The position numbers were made by a program, and so were the translations under genes. From assembly GCA_017412025.1 (NCBI GenBank), contig JAFQOY010000207.1, positions 1 to 8,622 of the forward strand: a stretch of 8,622 nt of DNA. Direction: 5' to 3'. Origin of the DNA: Clostridia bacterium. GTDB taxonomy: Bacteria; Bacillota_A; Clostridia; Christensenellales; Aristaeellaceae. Of the stretch, positions 1 to 4,802 are shown piece after piece (the first letter of the stretch is position 1; each line of letters begins with the position of its first letter). The notes under the pieces are model-generated. The model did not search any database and was not told the origin of the DNA. It saw only the letters and a list, made by a program, of their open reading frames with translations.

Positions 1-443
1 AAGAGCGATGTGCGCTAAATCGCTGGAAAAGCCCCTAGAATCGTTTGGTCGGCGTTGGACGGGGTGTAACCTACAATGCCCCTCAGGCGGCGCTAGAGGG
101 AAAGAGAAGGGGAAAGAAGCGGAGACGCCGCCAGTGAGCGCCGCCCGCCTGCGCCTGCCCCTCGCTGATCCGCGCCGCTGGCGTCTGCGCGCCCTGCGCT
201 CTGCCGCCGCGCGCGGCCTGCTCTGTGCGCACTCCGGCGCGCTGCTCTGCGGTTGCTGTCGCCCATGGCAGCCGTCAGTCCGTCTTGAGCGCAGCGTCTT
301 GCGCTTCGCGGCGAGCCTGCGCGCGCTGGCCGCCCGGCGCCGCTTCGGTTCCCGGCGGCTGGCGCGGCCTGCACCGCTCCGGCGCAAACTCTGCACACAA
401 AATCCCGTGTGCAACCATCAGACAGACAAGCCCCGCCCACCTC

Positions 444-493
444 CGCAGGATGCTTGCGATCACCAAGGGCTGACGCCCTGGGCGAGCGCTGCG
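444..493. repeat. Long bulged hairpin
   Basis: CGCAG (444-448) pairs with CTGCG (489-493), GCTTGC (452-457) with GCGAGC (482-487, one G:U), and CCA-A-GGGC (463-470, one bulged A) with GCCCTGG (475-481) around a TGAC loop. This gives about 18 base pairs in one arm. Function unknown; GC-rich DNA forms such arms by chance more easily than average DNA. Confidence 0.4.
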
Positions 494-740
494 CACACGC
501 TCCGGCGCGCTCCTCTGCAGATCGGATCCAAGACGCCAGGGCAACAGGCAGGGCACCGATGCACCAAGCCGCCCGCCTCCGCACTCGGTCTCGCGCCTCG
601 TGCGCCGCTGGCTCTCAAGTTCGCCGCGCGCGCGGTCTGCTCGTCCGGCAGCTCCGGCCGGGCTCTCTGATGCGGCTCGATGCGTCCCAGCGATCCACGC
701 AGCCACCGGGGCTCTGAGCAAACTTCCTACAGCGCGGTCT

Positions 741-1120
741 TTGGGGGCTTTTTTCGTTGGTCCCCAATTCCAGCCCAAGAGACTTTAGCGATAAGCAGCA
801 AGCCCCACAAAACCGCGCATGATGCTTATCAATCATCAAACGGGAACGCGCGACGAGAGTACGGCCTAAACTCCCTCGCAAGCTCAGGAGGTTTGGCCTT
901 TGCTGCATCCGGCTTTTGCGCTCGCGTGTTGTCCCTGCCCGGCAAGCCGGGGCCGCTCCTTGCACCCCCGCCCTCCCCCAAATCGGGAAAGGGTAGCACA
1001 GCGGCAGCCGACAGTCAAGGGTCGAGCCGGGCGGCAAAGCCGCCCTTGACAGTCGTCTGCCGCCGTGCCGTCGGGCGATCAAGTCAGCGGAAGCCCCCGC
1101 TCCGCGGGGAATCCGCTGAC
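741..1120. other. Array of five inverted repeats, possible oriT or single-strand origin
   Basis: Five inverted repeats follow one another: TTGGGG/CCCCAA (741-767); GATAAGCA/TGCTTATC (790-797 with 823-830); GGCC-containing arms (863-874 with 887-898, 10 of 12 paired); 26-base arms 996-1021 with 1043-1068 (three mismatches) that enclose a second hairpin GGGCGGC-AAA-GCCGCCC (1029-1045); and GTCAGCGGA/TCCGCTGAC (1083-1091 with 1112-1120) with an inner CCCCGC/GCGGGG stem. Clustered inverted repeats in gene-free mobile DNA are typical of transfer origins and single-strand origins. No nick site can be identified, so the role is inference; a structured leader of the next gene is the main alternative. 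Confidence 0.35.
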
Positions 1121-1143
1121 GACACATGATGGGAGGAAACGGA

Positions 1144-1503
1144 ATGTTTAAGCTGATCGTGGCCGGGAGCCGCTATTTCAAGGACTATGAGCGCATGGAA
1201 AAAGAGCTGGATTACTTTCTGAGTAAACGAGAGAAGGACGAAATCGAAATCGTCTCCGGCGGCTGCCCCACAGGGGCAGACGCCTTCGCCGAGCGATACG
1301 CCCGCTCTCGCGGGCTGGCGCTGCAGGTGTTCCCCGCCAATTGGCGCCGATGGGGCAAGATGGCCGGACCGCTGCGCAACCGGCATATGGCGGAATATGC
1401 TGACGCTCTTATCGTCTACTGGGACGGCAAGAGCAGCGGCACGGCCAATATGATCAAAGAGGCCGAGGTCTGCGGTCTGCGGATCGTGGTGCGGCGCTTC
1501 TAG
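1144..1503 (+). CDS. DUF2493 / YspA-type SLOG-family protein
   Basis: The product of 119 residues belongs to the DUF2493 (YspA, cpYpsA-related) branch of the SLOG superfamily, Rossmann-like proteins thought to bind a nucleotide or nucleotide-derived ligand; the ligand of this branch is not firmly known. Visible motifs are AGSR (7-10) after the first beta strand, the glycine-rich SGGCPTGAD (38-46), AGPLRNRHM (74-82) and the WDGKSSGT segment (93-100), in the order and length usual for the family. The start at 1144 is chosen because GGGAGG lies about seven bases upstream; an in-frame ATG at 1126 lacks this. It stands alone on its strand, directly downstream of strong hairpins. Family assignment is secure, role in the element is not. 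Confidence 0.88.
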   Translation: MFKLIVAGSRYFKDYERMEKELDYFLSKREKDEIEIVSGGCPTGADAFAERYARSRGLALQVFPANWRRWGKMAGPLRNRHMAEYADALIVYWDGKSSGTANMIKEAEVCGLRIVVRRF

Positions 1504-1731
1504 CGCCGCGCCGCCTCCGGCGGCTTGTTGGAACAGCCCAACAATGCAATCTCTAAAACAAGGATTCAAACAAGCTCCCCAACAATGCGAAACAATGCAG
1601 TGTTGGGGATTTCTGCTGCATCTGAGCGGCGGCGCCACTTCTGCAGTTGCCGTCATCCTCCTGCAGATTTTATCTGCAGATCGGCAGCCGGCGGCGATGG
1701 CCGGCGCCGATCCGGCCTCCTGAAGGTAAAA
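1504..1731. other. Hairpin-rich spacer after the DUF2493 gene
   Basis: No supported gene. It contains GCCGCC-TCC-GGCGGC (1510-1524) followed by TTGTTGG, a weak terminator candidate for the DUF2493 gene; TTGTTGG/CCAACAA (1525-1531 with 1538-1544); CCCCAACA/TGTTGGGG (1577-1584 with 1601-1608), whose loop carries two tandem AACAATGC-type 10-mers (1581-1600), with a third copy of that motif at 1540; and CTGCAGAT-TTT-ATCTGCAG (1661-1679). A 59-codon frame (1544-1723) crosses the stretch but has no ribosome site. Confidence 0.45.
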
Positions 1732-1764
1732 AACATGCAGGACGCGCGCCGCGTCCTGCATGTT
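1728..1764 (-). terminator. Rho-independent terminator of the leftward operon
   Basis: A perfect 14-bp stem (AACATGCAGGACGC, 1732-1745, with its complement 1751-1764) and a 5-base loop is followed on the minus strand by a run of six T. It lies about 40 bases beyond the stop codon of the last operon gene (1806). The stem is strong in both directions but the T run exists only for leftward transcription. Confidence 0.88.
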
Positions 1765-1805
1765 GCTTTGCTCGTTTTGCGGTTGTTTCGTTCGTTGTTC
1801 GGTGG

Positions 1806-2129
1806 TTATTGTTCGACGGCTGCCGCGCAGCACGTCTGGCCAAAGATACGCCTGCGCCGCCTCGGCGGCTGCGGCTGCTCCGGCGGCGTTCCGCCGCCCT
1901 CCTTCTCGCGCTTCGCGCGCTGCAGTCGGGTTTCTGCCAGTTCGCGCAGATCATCGAGGATCAGCCTCTCCGCCTCCTGCACGCTGCAGCTGTGCGACAT
2001 GGCAGCCATCGGAGCCAGTACGTCGACGGCTCTGGCCAGCAGTGCACCGGTCTCGATGATGAGATCCTGCGCCGTGCCGGTGAGCTTGGTCTCAATGCTC
2101 CTGTCTGCCTGCATCTCTGCTCTGATCAT
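1806..2129 (-). CDS. Small protein of unknown function, third gene of the XRE operon
   Basis: I do not recognise the family. The 107-residue product has a helical, acidic/aliphatic centre (about 20-72, including QEAERLILDDLRELAETRL), then a proline- and glycine-rich linker and a run of five arginines (90-94), then a tail with two adjacent cysteines (100-101). The basic patch could bind nucleic acid, which is inference. The start at 2129 is preceded by AAGGAG at good spacing, and its ATG overlaps the stop of the upstream gene (ATGA), so translation is probably coupled. A longer in-frame start at 2219 lies inside the upstream gene and is unlikely. Transcription is expected from the promoter at 2853-2881 and ends at the hairpin 1728-1764. 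Confidence 0.65.
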   Translation of the reverse strand: MIRAEMQADRSIETKLTGTAQDLIIETGALLARAVDVLAPMAAMSHSCSVQEAERLILDDLRELAETRLQRAKREKEGGGTPPEQPQPPRRRRRIFGQTCCAAAVEQ

Positions 2130-2548
2130 GCCTGTTGCTCCTTTCTCCGTGCCGCACTGACGCGCGGCCCTCTGAACCATCGCCGCCCCTCTCCGGAGGC
2201 GCGGCGATCCTTGATCCATGCTTCGATTTCGTAGTCATCGAGGCCGCCCTCCACGGGAGCCTCGTCAAAGCAGGTATCGTAATCGTTGTCATCCTCATCG
2301 ATGCGATGATCCTTGTACGGATCATCCCGCCGCCCTCCAGCGACGTATTCCAAATAGCGCTGCCAGCACGTCTCACAGTCCGGCGTATCATCCTCACCGA
2401 AGCGACAGTAGTACATCCGCCGTTCCGGCGGGCATGCGTCCTTGAGGATCAGCAGCGCGCACTGCAGCAAGCCGGGCCGACGCTCGATCTGCGTTGGATA
2501 CCGGACGCCGGTACACGGTCGATAGCTCCAATGACTGTCGTACGCCAC
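2126..2548 (-). CDS. Four-cysteine, probably zinc-binding protein of unknown function
   Basis: The 140-residue product is not recognised as a named family. Four cysteines are spaced C39-x8-C48-x9-C58-x2-C61, followed by WQRYLEYV; similar Cys-rich segments ending in a C-x2-C-W-x2-Y pattern occur in small proteins of clostridial phages and mobile elements, so zinc binding is a reasonable inference. The second half is very acidic (DEDDNDYD around 85-92) and ends in a basic tail. I chose the GTG at 2548 because it lies one base past the upstream stop, has a purine-rich AGGGGGG about seven bases before it, and the frame further upstream runs antisense-like through the regulator gene. Its stop overlaps the start of the next gene. 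It is the middle gene of a tight operon. Confidence 0.7.
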   Translation of the reverse strand: MAYDSHWSYRPCTGVRYPTQIERRPGLLQCALLILKDACPPERRMYYCRFGEDDTPDCETCWQRYLEYVAGGRRDDPYKDHRIDEDDNDYDTCFDEAPVEGGLDDYEIEAWIKDRRASGEGRRWFRGPRVSAARRKEQQA

Positions 2549-2549
2549 G

Positions 2550-2834
2550 TCAGCGCCCCCCCTGGTGGATCTGCAGATAATCATCCGCCCGCATGATCCA
2601 TGCGAACAGATCCACGGGATCCATGCGCAGCGCCTTGGCCAGGGCGACGATATCGCCAATGTCCGGCAGCTCGTTGCTCTGGCTGCTCTCCCAGCGCTCG
2701 ACCTTCCCGCGGCTGATGCCCAGCAGCTGCGCAATGCTGGCCACGCTGCGGCCGAGGATGATCCTGCGATAATACCGCCACATGCCCAGCACGCGCAGTC
2801 TCTCCTTGTTGGCCAGCTGACGCCGCATGTTCAT
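2550..2834 (-). CDS. XRE-family helix-turn-helix transcriptional regulator
   Basis: A 94-residue Cro/CI (XRE) type DNA-binding protein. The helix-turn-helix lies at about residues 30-50 (SVASIAQLLGISRGKVERWE), followed by the usual third and fourth helices ending LPDIGDIVALAKALRMDPVDLF. It is a single-domain protein with a basic N-terminal extension (MNMRRQLANKERLR). The start at 2834 has GAGGTG six bases upstream; a second ATG at 2828 is possible. First gene of a three-gene leftward operon, with the next start one base past its stop. A sigma-A promoter lies just upstream. It probably regulates its own operon or the adjacent origin-like region; neither is shown. Family call is firm. Confidence 0.88.
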   Translation of the reverse strand: MNMRRQLANKERLRVLGMWRYYRRIILGRSVASIAQLLGISRGKVERWESSQSNELPDIGDIVALAKALRMDPVDLFAWIMRADDYLQIHQGGR

Positions 2835-2852
2835 CCCATCACCTCTGCAGCC

Positions 2853-2881
2853 ATTATACCGCGTCACCAAACGGGAGACAA
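2853..2881 (-). promoter_or_regulatory. Sigma-A promoter of the XRE operon
   Basis: On the minus strand TTGTCT (2876-2881) and a perfect TATAAT (2853-2858) are separated by exactly 17 bases. The predicted start of transcription leaves only about 12 bases before the ATG at 2834, just enough for the GAGGTG ribosome site. Confidence 0.85.
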
Positions 2882-2984
2882 GAACTAATGTTCCCATGAA
2901 AATAAATGCATCGATGAGACCCGACCGGGAACGGGGGTATTTTCAGCCCCGTTTCCGGGGCTGAATCTGCCTGTATCCGTGCGC

Positions 2985-3017
2985 TGTGGATAGCGTGTGG
3001 ATGCGTTTTGTGGACAG
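2985..3017 (-). promoter_or_regulatory. Three DnaA-box-like sites
   Basis: TGTGGATAG (2985-2993), TGTGGATGC (2996-3004) and TGTGGACAG (3009-3017) each match the reverse of the DnaA box TTATCCACA, with one or two mismatches, at offsets of 11 and 13 bases, so they face nearly the same side of the helix. The first is the best match. Confidence 0.5.
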
Positions 3018-3030
3018 AAACAAGCCGACA

Positions 3031-3072
3031 AAAGGCCGAAATCCTGCCGATATCGGCAAGAAGCCGGCCTTT
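3031..3072. repeat. Nested palindrome
   Basis: AAAGGCCG (3031-3038) is the complement of CGGCCTTT (3065-3072), and between them lies the perfect 14-bp palindrome TGCCGATATCGGCA (3045-3058). It sits between the DnaA-like sites and the first direct-repeat family. Confidence 0.6.
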
Positions 3073-3102
3073 AGAGTGGGGTTTACAGTGGCTTTAGAGT
3101 GC
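3069..3102 (+). repeat. Iteron family A, three tandem 11-12 bp repeats
   Basis: CTTTAGAGTGGG (3069-3080), GTTTACAGTGG (3081-3091) and CTTTAGAGTGC (3092-3102) follow one another without gaps. The period is about one helical turn, as in plasmid iterons bound by an initiator. Confidence 0.65.
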
Positions 3103-3108
3103 TGAAGA

Positions 3109-3146
3109 GTATACGTACGTAGATGCACAGGACTACTTACGTATAC
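3109..3146. repeat. 14-bp inverted repeat with 10-base spacer
   Basis: GTATACGTACGTAG (3109-3122) and CTACTTACGTATAC (3133-3146) are complementary at 13 of 14 positions. Spaced symmetric arms suggest a dimeric protein site or an extruded hairpin. Confidence 0.6.
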
Positions 3147-3150
3147 GGTG

Positions 3151-3238
3151 CAACTTACCGTCAAGTAAGAAAACCCTGATATTGCTGGATTCTTATGCCA
3201 GGAATAACGGCTCGGGCAAGTTACGATCAAGTTACCGT
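3151..3238 (+). repeat. Iteron family B, two pairs of 11-bp repeats
   Basis: CAACTTACCGT (3151-3161) is followed directly by the diverged CAAGTAAGAAA (3162-3172). CAAGTTACGAT (3217-3227) is followed directly by CAAGTTACCGT (3228-3238). The unit is again 11 bp and is unrelated to family A. Confidence 0.55.
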
Positions 3239-3255
3239 TTCAGCAGCCGCCGCGC

Positions 3256-3393
3256 CTATCCGGTCAATTTGACCGGATAGAGCAGTAGCTACTACTCTCA
3301 GAGTAAGTGGATATAAGTATTGTACTAGTCGGTCAATTTGACCGGATTATAATCCGGTCATTCTGACCGGATAGGAGTGGACAATTTGACCGG
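3256..3393. promoter_or_regulatory. Four CCGGTCA-N3-TGACCGG operator-like palindromes
   Basis: Copy 1 (core 3260-3276) is a perfect 25-bp palindrome with its flanks (3256-3280). Copy 2 is 3329-3345 with one degraded end, copy 3 is 3354-3370 with a changed centre, and copy 4 (3377-3393) keeps only its right half and abuts the stop codon of the RepA_N-like gene. The right half of copy 2 and left half of copy 3 form a further perfect 22-bp palindrome (3339-3360) with TATAAT at its centre. The half-site is TGACCGGAT. These look like binding sites of a dimeric protein, most likely one encoded nearby (the XRE regulator or the winged-helix protein); this link is inference. Confidence 0.75.
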
Positions 3394-3394
3394 A

Positions 3395-3745
3395 TTATTG
3401 CTTTCTGAGTTCCTGCGTGATACTCTCATGCAGGAAGTATCTGTTGGCTGCTTTGTATGCAGCCTTCCGCCACCAGATAAGGCCGTCAGCCTCAAGCAGC
3501 TTGAGCGACCGTCTGACCGTCTTCTCACTCACGCCGAGCTGACGCCCCAGCTCGTCGTGAGAGAAGACGCAGAACACACGCTGCTCCTGCTGGTCATACC
3601 ATGGCGAGTTGTGAGGATCGCCGATCACGTTATAGTTGCTCAGGCGGATCCGGTCATAGAGCGCGCCGATCACAGCGCGCGTGGTCAGATCGTATCCCTC
3701 AAACAGCCCTTGGGGCAGAGGGATCAGCATATACTTTTGTGCCAT
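3395..3745 (-). CDS. RepA_N-like winged-helix protein (short replication initiator or regulator)
   Basis: The 116 residues match the pattern of the N-terminal domain of RepA_N replication initiators of Bacillota plasmids: YMLIPLPQGLF, then TTRAVIGALYDRIRLSNYN (21-39), a short hairpin with QQEQRVFCVFSHDELGRQLG (helix 2), VSEKTVRRSLKLLEADGLI (72-90, recognition helix) and a wing ending in NRYFL. Full initiators are usually about 300 residues or more; here only the DNA-binding domain remains, so it may be a compact initiator, a regulator of the recombinase, or a truncated relic. The start is uncertain: ATGs at 3745, 3766 and 3769 all lack a ribosome site. It is divergent from the recombinase with only 37 bases between starts, and its stop touches the palindrome cluster. 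Confidence 0.68.
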   Translation of the reverse strand: MAQKYMLIPLPQGLFEGYDLTTRAVIGALYDRIRLSNYNVIGDPHNSPWYDQQEQRVFCVFSHDELGRQLGVSEKTVRRSLKLLEADGLIWWRKAAYKAANRYFLHESITQELRKQ

Positions 3746-3769
3746 GATGGGATGGGGAATAATCATCAT

Positions 3770-3775
3770 GGAGGT
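3770..3775 (+). promoter_or_regulatory. Ribosome binding site deciding the recombinase start
   Basis: A perfect GGAGGT lies seven bases before the ATG at 3783 and selects it over in-frame ATGs at 3681, 3747, 3768 and 3777. The same bases read backwards lie in front of the divergent winged-helix gene, so the two 5' ends are packed together and the two promoters must lie inside the opposite gene or further away. Confidence 0.8.
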
Positions 3776-3782
3776 AATGCAA

Positions 3783-4646
3783 ATGACTTACGAAGAATGG
3801 AACGCCCTGTATTTCCAGCTGTACAAACGCAAGCTGGCACCAAAGACCCGTGAATCCTACGAACGTCTGAACGAGCTGATAGCGCCGATCCTCGCCGATC
3901 TGCAGATAGCAGCCATCACGCCGGATCACGTACAGGCCGCGCTGATCCGTGTCGAGGATCAGGCAGGCAGCCGTCAAGCGCAGCTGGCCTACACGCTCCT
4001 GCATGCGTCTCTGCAGCGCGCTCTGCGATCCGGCCACATCGAGCGCAATCCAGCCGACGCCGTAGACAAGCCAGACCATGAGGCGCAGAAGGGCAGGGCC
4101 ATCAAAGGCAGCGACTGGCAGCAACTGCAGCCCGTCATCCGTTCAGATGTCGCCTTAGCGCTGGCAGCCTTCGCCGGGCTGCGGCGCGGCGAACTCCTCG
4201 CCCTGCGCAGGGAAGATATCGACTTCGACGCCGGATTCATCCGCGTGCGGCGTCAGCTGGTCAGAGTTGACGGCCAGCTGATTGAGCAGACGCCCAAGAG
4301 CACATCCGGCCTGCGTGACGTATGGATTCTGCCGGAACTGCTGCCCGTGCTGCTGTCGGCCTGTCGGCTCCTGCATCCCCGGACGCGCCTTGTTGCCTGC
4401 GCTCCGGAGACGCTCAACCACCGATGGAAGCGCCTGCAGCTGGAAGAGGGGATAGAGCAGCCATACCGCCTGCACGACCTGAGGCACACCTATGCAACGC
4501 GCCTCGTTGCTGCAGGCTGCGATATGGCAGCCGTCCGCTACTCCCTCGGACACAGCTCCATTAAGCTGACTCTGGACACCTATACCCACGTTGACGGCTA
4601 TGATGCCGCAAGGGCTGTCAAAAAAATTGCTTCATTAATGCGCTGA
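3783..4646 (+). CDS. Tyrosine recombinase / site-specific integrase
   Basis: A 287-residue phage-type integrase that inserts and excises the element. The N-terminal core-binding, SAM-like domain covers about residues 1-92 (APKTRESYERLNELIAPILA and following), and the catalytic domain about 105-287. The full active-site set is visible: R134 in AGLRRGELLALR, K172 in TPKSTSG, H231 and R234 in LHDLRHTYATR, H257 in LGHSSI, and the nucleophile Y267 in LDTYTHV. It is shorter than Tn916-type integrases because it lacks an arm-binding domain of the usual size. The gene ends nine bases before the tRNA-Ser anticodon arm, fixing the attachment site beside it. It appears intact and functional. Confidence 0.95.
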   Translation: MTYEEWNALYFQLYKRKLAPKTRESYERLNELIAPILADLQIAAITPDHVQAALIRVEDQAGSRQAQLAYTLLHASLQRALRSGHIERNPADAVDKPDHEAQKGRAIKGSDWQQLQPVIRSDVALALAAFAGLRRGELLALRREDIDFDAGFIRVRRQLVRVDGQLIEQTPKSTSGLRDVWILPELLPVLLSACRLLHPRTRLVACAPETLNHRWKRLQLEEGIEQPYRLHDLRHTYATRLVAAGCDMAAVRYSLGHSSIKLTLDTYTHVDGYDAARAVKKIASLMR

Positions 4647-4655
4647 AAACATTGC

Positions 4656-4720
4656 ACACGACTGGAAATCGTGTGTGGGCTGATACCCCACCTAGGGTTC
4701 AAATCCCTAACTCTCCGCCA
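4656..4720 (+). tRNA. tRNA-Ser(GGA), 3' portion only; element attachment site
   Basis: Visible parts are the anticodon stem CACGA/TCGTG (4657-4661 with 4669-4673) around the loop CTGGAAA with anticodon GGA (4664-4666), a long class II variable arm with GTGGG paired to CCCAC (about 4675-4691), the T arm TAGGG-TTCAAAT-CCCTA (4693-4709), the 3' acceptor strand ACTCTCC, discriminator G and an encoded CCA (4718-4720). The expected 5' acceptor GGAGAGT and D arm are missing: the integrase gene lies there instead. This is the displaced 3' end left when an element integrates into a tRNA gene; the intact tRNA should lie at the far end of the element. Not expected to make a tRNA. Confidence 0.85.
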
Positions 4721-4745
4721 AAGCCTGGCAAATGCCAGGCTTTTT
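4721..4745 (+). terminator. Rho-independent terminator of the original tRNA-Ser gene
   Basis: AAGCCTGGCA (4721-4730) pairs with the complementary AATGCCAGGCTT (4731-4742) and runs into TTTTTC. It starts directly after the CCA end and now probably serves the integrase transcript. Confidence 0.85.
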
Positions 4746-4802
4746 CTTTTTCTCTCTGGTGGTTTATGCTTGCTATCTGATACAATTAACTGGGTGAAAT
4801 GA

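Larger units (their letters stand above)
1..1143. other. GC-rich stretch without a credible gene
   Basis: Open frames occur here on both strands, but their translations are dominated by R, A, S, G, P and C, overlap one another, lack good ribosome sites and resemble no family I know; I read them as products of high GC content. The stretch contains degenerate dispersed repeats (CTCCGGCGC followed by CTCTGC, near 232, 377, 500 and 652), a long imperfect hairpin (444-493), a 7-bp hairpin TGCACAC/GTGTGCA (392-413), a 12-bp palindrome (206-217) and, from 741 to 1120, a row of inverted repeats. It could hold a structured RNA, a transfer or replication origin, or decayed coding sequence. The first 137 bases could be the tail of a gene cut by the window edge, but no frame is convincing. 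Confidence 0.5.
2930..3394. other. Candidate replication origin / control region
   Basis: Gene-free stretch between the XRE operon and the RepA_N-like gene, densely filled with repeats: a hairpin TTCAGCCCC/GGGGCTGAA (2942-2965), three DnaA-box-like sites (2985-3017), a nested palindrome (3031-3072), two families of about 11-bp direct repeats (3069-3102 and 3151-3238), a 14-bp inverted repeat (3109-3146), two small palindromes (AGTAGCTACT near 3284-3293, and 3293-3305) and four CCGGTCA palindromes (3256-3393). DnaA boxes plus iterons beside an initiator-like gene is the classical layout of a theta-type plasmid origin. That this one is active is inference; an integration/excision control region is the alternative, and both may be true. 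Confidence 0.55.
1..4655 (+). mobile_element. Integrative element, int-proximal end, inserted at tRNA-Ser
   Basis: A tyrosine recombinase gene ends nine bases before the anticodon arm of a tRNA-Ser 3' fragment, the standard layout of an integrative element at a tRNA site. Inside lie a RepA_N-like winged-helix gene, an origin-like repeat region, an XRE regulator operon and a DUF2493 gene. The left boundary is outside the window: I found no second copy of the tRNA anticodon-arm sequence in positions 1-4650. No relaxase, coupling ATPase or type IV secretion gene is visible, so it cannot be decided whether this is a conjugative element, a mobilizable element or an integrated plasmid or phage satellite. 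Element identity is well supported; its class is not. Confidence 0.8.

Noticed and set aside
8..670. Long open frame on the plus strand and several overlapping frames on the minus strand (93-584, 275-778, 615-1127)
   Set aside because: Translations are R/A/S/P/C-rich without family resemblance, overlap on both strands and lack ribosome sites; they follow from high GC content.
1046..1074. TTGACA at 1046-1051 as -35 of a promoter for the DUF2493 gene
   Set aside because: No -10-like sequence at 16-18 bases; the hexamer is part of a long hairpin arm.
1521..1764. CRISPR-like short repeats
   Set aside because: The repeats are hairpin arms and tandem 10-mers without regular unique spacers.
1084..1833. 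249-codon minus-strand frame across the DUF2493 gene
   Set aside because: Antisense shadow of a recognised gene; it also runs through the operon terminator hairpin.
2942..2965. TTCAGCCCC/GGGGCTGAA hairpin as a terminator
   Set aside because: No T run follows on either strand, and no gene ends nearby on the plus strand.
2943..3230. 95-codon minus-strand frame in the origin-like region
   Set aside because: Crosses DnaA-like sites, iterons and palindromes, has no family match and no ribosome site.
4600..4720. Complete tRNA-Ser gene
   Set aside because: The 5' acceptor strand GGAGAGT and D arm are absent; integrase coding sequence occupies that position.
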